From Euperipatoides rowelli (taxonomy: Eukaryota; Onychophora; Udeonychophora; Euonychophora; Peripatopsidae): 10,888 bases of DNA. Below the pieces are notes generated by a model, which was given only the letters and a program-made list of their open reading frames with translations, was not told the origin of the DNA and did not search any database. Location of the stretch: assembly GCA_003024985.2 (NCBI GenBank), contig PXIH01S0005432.1; one strand, given 5' to 3'. Shown piece by piece: positions 8,553-10,888 of the stretch (position 1 is its first letter; every line of letters begins with the position of its first letter). Made by a program: the position numbers and the translations under genes.

Positions 8553-8576
8553 TTTTTTTTAAAAAAAAAAAAAAAA
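8553..8576. repeat. T8-A16 homopolymer junction
   Basis: Eight T followed directly by sixteen A, the longest A run of the four junctions. It could be the poly(A) tail of a lost retroelement, but nothing recognisable precedes it. Confidence 0.85.
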
Positions 8577-9060
8577 GAAGCATAAATATACATTTTTCTC
8601 AGATTTAAAATTCATTTTGAAGTAATTGTATTCTTTGTCATTAGGTCAAACTATAAATCTGATTGTTAAACATCTGCATATTAAGTAAAACACCTGTCTC
8701 ATATTATAGTAATGAATGTATTATTGAAGAAGACAAAACAACATTGTTATAATAGTAGGTTTAAGTACATATTACTTTGAATAATTTCATATGAATAAGA
8801 TATTCTTTTGACTATTAATAGCCATTATCTACCTTAGAAAATTCAGTAGAGCTAATCAAAACATTCCATGCCATGTCTGATTAGAAAGTCCTTGGGTGAC
8901 TTGTTCAATATATTATCATATAATTATAATATGATTCTAATAACATTTGGGCTATGTTTCACCAATCTCTTCAAAGCACTATATTCATTTATTAATTTTT
9001 TATAATCACATTTAAAATTTTGTTTATTTGCAATTATTATTTTTAGATCTTTTCATCTTT
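8577..9060. other. AT-rich spacer leading into CNE candidate
   Basis: No gene seen. ATCATAT (8915-8921) and ATATGAT (8929-8935) form a small inverted repeat. From about 8860 onward the texture becomes less repetitive, so the conserved-looking block may start earlier than annotated. Confidence 0.45.
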
Positions 9061-9380
9061 TCTAGATGTTTTCATCTGTTAGAGCCATTTTGGCATTATC
9101 AAAGCAAATGCTATTAAGCATTCATTTTAATAATGCCATTGGCCAATAGCAAAATTATGCAGATGAAATTATGGTGCTATTGTGCTAAATTTAACACCAT
9201 AACACTGGAATAGTGATAATTAGAACTCCTGGTGCCAGGCCCAAATTATTATTCAGTTTAAAAATGATTAGTCTATTAGCAGCATTTAGCCCCTTTTTTT
9301 ATGAAAATGGAAAATAAAGATTATCTAAAAAATATTTTTCATAGACAATTGGCTAATCTCATAGATGTGTAAGAAAACTA
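9061..9380. promoter_or_regulatory. Strong candidate conserved non-coding enhancer
   Basis: Non-coding, non-repetitive sequence packed with factor-like sites: ATTGGCCAAT at 9138-9147 (CCAAT boxes on both strands), ATGCAGAT at 9157-9164 (one base from the POU octamer ATGCAAAT), TAATTA at 9217-9222, the palindrome CCTGG-TG-CCAGG at 9228-9239, and repeated ATTAG cores at about 9268-9279. A 48-bp imperfect palindrome sits at its left side. All frames contain stops. The POU plus homeodomain density is typical of vertebrate developmental enhancers. No alignment could be run, so function and conservation are inferred. Confidence 0.4.
9091..9138. repeat. 48-bp imperfect palindrome
   Basis: TGGCATTAT (9091-9099) pairs with ATAATGCCA (9130-9138). 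Inside a symmetric 7x7 internal region, AATGCT (9107-9112) pairs with AGCATT (9117-9122) around an ATTA loop. Three further A-T pairs form within the internal region. The central ATTA is itself a homeodomain core. Confidence 0.85.
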
Positions 9381-9472
9381 ACTTATTTAAAAGTCAGACA
9401 ATACAATTCAAAAAAGAAAACAGCCTATGATTTAAACTAAGTACTCTTTGATTTTTATATTGGCTAAGTTGA

Positions 9473-9556
9473 TTGGTTTTTAGAAGTAAATAATGGATAT
9501 TAAATACACCTGTGTGCTGTTGTTTTTTCACAAGTAAATAATAGGTATTAAATATA
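9473..9556. repeat. Diverged direct duplication, period 48 bp
   Basis: AAGTAAATAATGGATATTAA at 9484-9503 recurs as AAGTAAATAATAGGTATTAA at 9532-9551. The 25-bp cores match at 22 positions. The similarity extends leftward through a T-rich stretch with one indel (9473 and 9520 onward). Confidence 0.85.
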
Positions 9557-9929
9557 TAGTTGAATAGAGATAGGTGCTAATTTTTACAAGCAGACTGTAT
9601 GCCAAATTTAAATTTCATACAGACTACTTCTGGACTGTTAATTTGTGGTATCAAGATAAATATGAACCAATTCCTATTTTGAATTTAAGAATCTGCAACC
9701 CTCCTATTGTTAATAAGTTAATAACTAATAGTTTTATAGTTTTTGTGAAGGTAGAAAGGTTCTTTAAACTTTAAACAACAAATTAGATTACCTTGTTCAT
9801 TTACTATTAAAATTTGAATATGTTAGTTTTAGTATTTTCAATTGGTAATTTAAATCAAACTAAACATTTTAAATTTTTATTTAATCTTAATTGGTTCTTT
9901 TTTTACCCATGGTATCATGACTATACATC
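9557..9929. other. AT-rich spacer, no gene seen
   Basis: A short plus-strand frame at 9574-9774 shows no domain and no homologue was recognised. AAATT and TTTAAA words dominate after 9760. Confidence 0.5.
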
Positions 9930-10180
9930 AGTTTTAGCAAAAGATGCAGTAGAGTAAGGCTAAGTGATGGTATATTATAAATTGGGATTGTCTAGGCAAG
10001 GTTGTCTGACATTGGACAAAACTCCATATGTATAAGTGACTATAGTGTGCCTTCTGCCATTGCATTATGGTATAAGTTTCCCAAAAGCCATTGTAGTTGG
10101 CTGCAATCAGATTCAGCTGTATTAAATCAGGAAATAAGTCATGAATATAATTGGTATATGTTGAACGCTTTGAATCTGCA
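9930..10180. promoter_or_regulatory. Low-repeat block, possible regulatory DNA (weak)
   Basis: Balanced sequence with CCATTGCATTATGG near 10057-10070, GCCATTGTAGTTGGCTGC near 10087-10104 and several ATTAAAT words, ending at the TG microsatellite. An 83-codon frame overlaps it but runs into the TG repeat, where it encodes alternating Cys-Val, so it is not a credible gene. Confidence 0.2.
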
Positions 10181-10188
10181 ATTTAATA

Positions 10189-10208
10189 TGTGTGTGTGTG
10201 TGTGTGTG
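10189..10208. repeat. (TG)10 microsatellite
   Basis: Ten uninterrupted TG dinucleotides, the only dinucleotide microsatellite of note in the window. Confidence 0.97.
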
Positions 10209-10383
10209 CTTGTGAGGGGGAAAGGATATTTCTCAGATCAGACATCGATTTGAGGTCACTATCAACTTGTCAAAGTCATTCTATATATCGTCAAAGTATA
10301 AAGGTTTTCTTATTCTGGATCAGATGATTATCTTAAACATTGTACTAATCTGTCCTTAATTCACATACTTTTTTTTTTAAATT

Positions 10384-10560
10384 ATGGGAATGCACAAAGT
10401 GAACATTACCAGATTGGCGATTAATTTTGATGTTAGCAGTAGTATTGCCAGGCTGATGATCAACTTCAATCTTTGCACTCCAGATTCCAATCATTCCTTT
10501 CAAAGTTGGAAAGTGAACAAATTTGCACATGCCATTAAAAATTTAAATCAAATCTATTAT
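10384..10560. promoter_or_regulatory. Candidate regulatory block bounded by AAAGTGAACA repeats
   Basis: AAAGTGAACA occurs at 10396-10405 and 10510-10519. TEAD-like GGAATG (10387-10392) and its complement CATTCC (10492-10497) accompany them. TTTGCAC and GGCGATTAATTTTGATG words lie between. Frames on both strands open here for about 60 codons, without a recognised domain. Regulatory or simply unique sequence; no conservation evidence is available. Confidence 0.25.
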
Positions 10561-10583
10561 AAAATAATAATTTGAAGAATTAA

Positions 10584-10800
10584 GGCCCCCATACACACAA
10601 CGATTTATTCGCTGATCTGGTCTGATGATGAAGTTTGACAGCTAGATCATTGAGTGTATGTCACTGTCTGTAATTAAATTGCAACGACGCGATCGTGTCT
10701 GTGGTCGCCTGACACTGCCAGGCGACTCGGTCTGAAGCCATACCGTGTCTGAGAGCGTATGGCCTGGTCGCTCATCGTTTATGTGATACCAACGATGTAC
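10584..10800. mobile_element. MITE-like CpG-rich element with GGCCCCCATACAC tip
   Basis: GGCCCCCATACACACAACGA starts immediately after TTAA (10580-10583). A start of the type GG(C/G)CCCCATACAC is familiar from abundant amphibian MITEs. About 14 CpGs lie in roughly 200 bp, against almost none nearby. Two good hairpins follow: GTCGCCTG/CAGGCGAC (10704-10711 and 10719-10726, 7-nt loop) and GCCATAC/GTATGGC (10737-10743 and 10757-10763). ATCGTTTATGTGATACC near 10774-10790 may be a degraded copy of the complementary tip, but the right border is not clear and no second TTAA or TAA sits there. TTAA would fit Kolobok or piggyBac, TAA would fit Harbinger. Confidence 0.5.
10704..10726. repeat. Perfect 8-bp hairpin
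   Basis: GTCGCCTG and CAGGCGAC flank the loop ACACTGC. It is part of the MITE-like element. Confidence 0.9.
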
Positions 10801-10888
10801 CAAGGAAAACAATTGCTTATTACAATGCATAATTCACAAATTTCACTCACTGATGTTTTAAATTTGACTATAAAATATATTTTTCAGT

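Noticed and set aside
10002-10253. 83-codon plus-strand frame
   Set aside because: Runs through the (TG)10 microsatellite and has no domain.
10876-10887. TATATTTTTCAG at the window end, resembling a splice acceptor
   Set aside because: Only one base follows it, so no exon can be assessed; such T-rich plus CAG strings are common in AT-rich DNA.

Overview
The window looks like non-coding DNA from a vertebrate nuclear genome. By eye it is very AT-rich (about 30% GC) and CpG-poor, with many long A and T runs, one (TG)n microsatellite and two isolated N base calls. Nothing looks like bacterial, phage or organelle gene organisation: no open reading frame is long, carries a recognisable complete domain or sits next to another gene, and no tRNA or rRNA was recognised. 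The DNA transposon relics fit an amphibian or a fish-like vertebrate, but the sequence alone does not fix the species. It is probably intergenic or inside a large intron.

Layout. 1-221: tail of a hAT-like transposon relic. 222-2199: AT-rich spacer with T-run/A-run junctions and one small motif cluster at 916-1030. 2200-2790: a 19-bp x3 tandem repeat, a mixed-composition block with paired GGAGCTCC palindromes, and a diverged 53-bp duplication. 3330-3890: a long stretch of balanced, non-repetitive, homeodomain-motif-rich sequence that may be a conserved regulatory element. 3891-5715: spacer. 5719-6807: the clearest discrete element, about 1.1 kb with imperfect terminal inverted repeats and TAA on both sides, best read as a non-autonomous PIF/Harbinger-type transposon. 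6811-7790: spacer, a hairpin, and a frameshifted minus-strand coding relic that resembles the start of transposon-associated P2X7-C-terminal-like proteins. 7791-9060: homopolymer-rich spacer. 9061-9380: the best candidate conserved non-coding element, with a 48-bp imperfect palindrome, a double CCAAT palindrome and an octamer-like site. 9473-9556: direct duplication. 9930-10560: two further regulatory-looking blocks around the microsatellite. 10584 to about 10800: a CpG-rich, hairpin-rich element beginning GGCCCCCATACAC right after TTAA, probably a second MITE.

No intact gene is supported, so there is no gene system to describe. The window is a mix of decayed transposons and possible cis-regulatory DNA. 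The claims most worth testing are the Harbinger-like element, the CNE candidate near 9.1-9.4 kb, and the coding relic near 7.7 kb.
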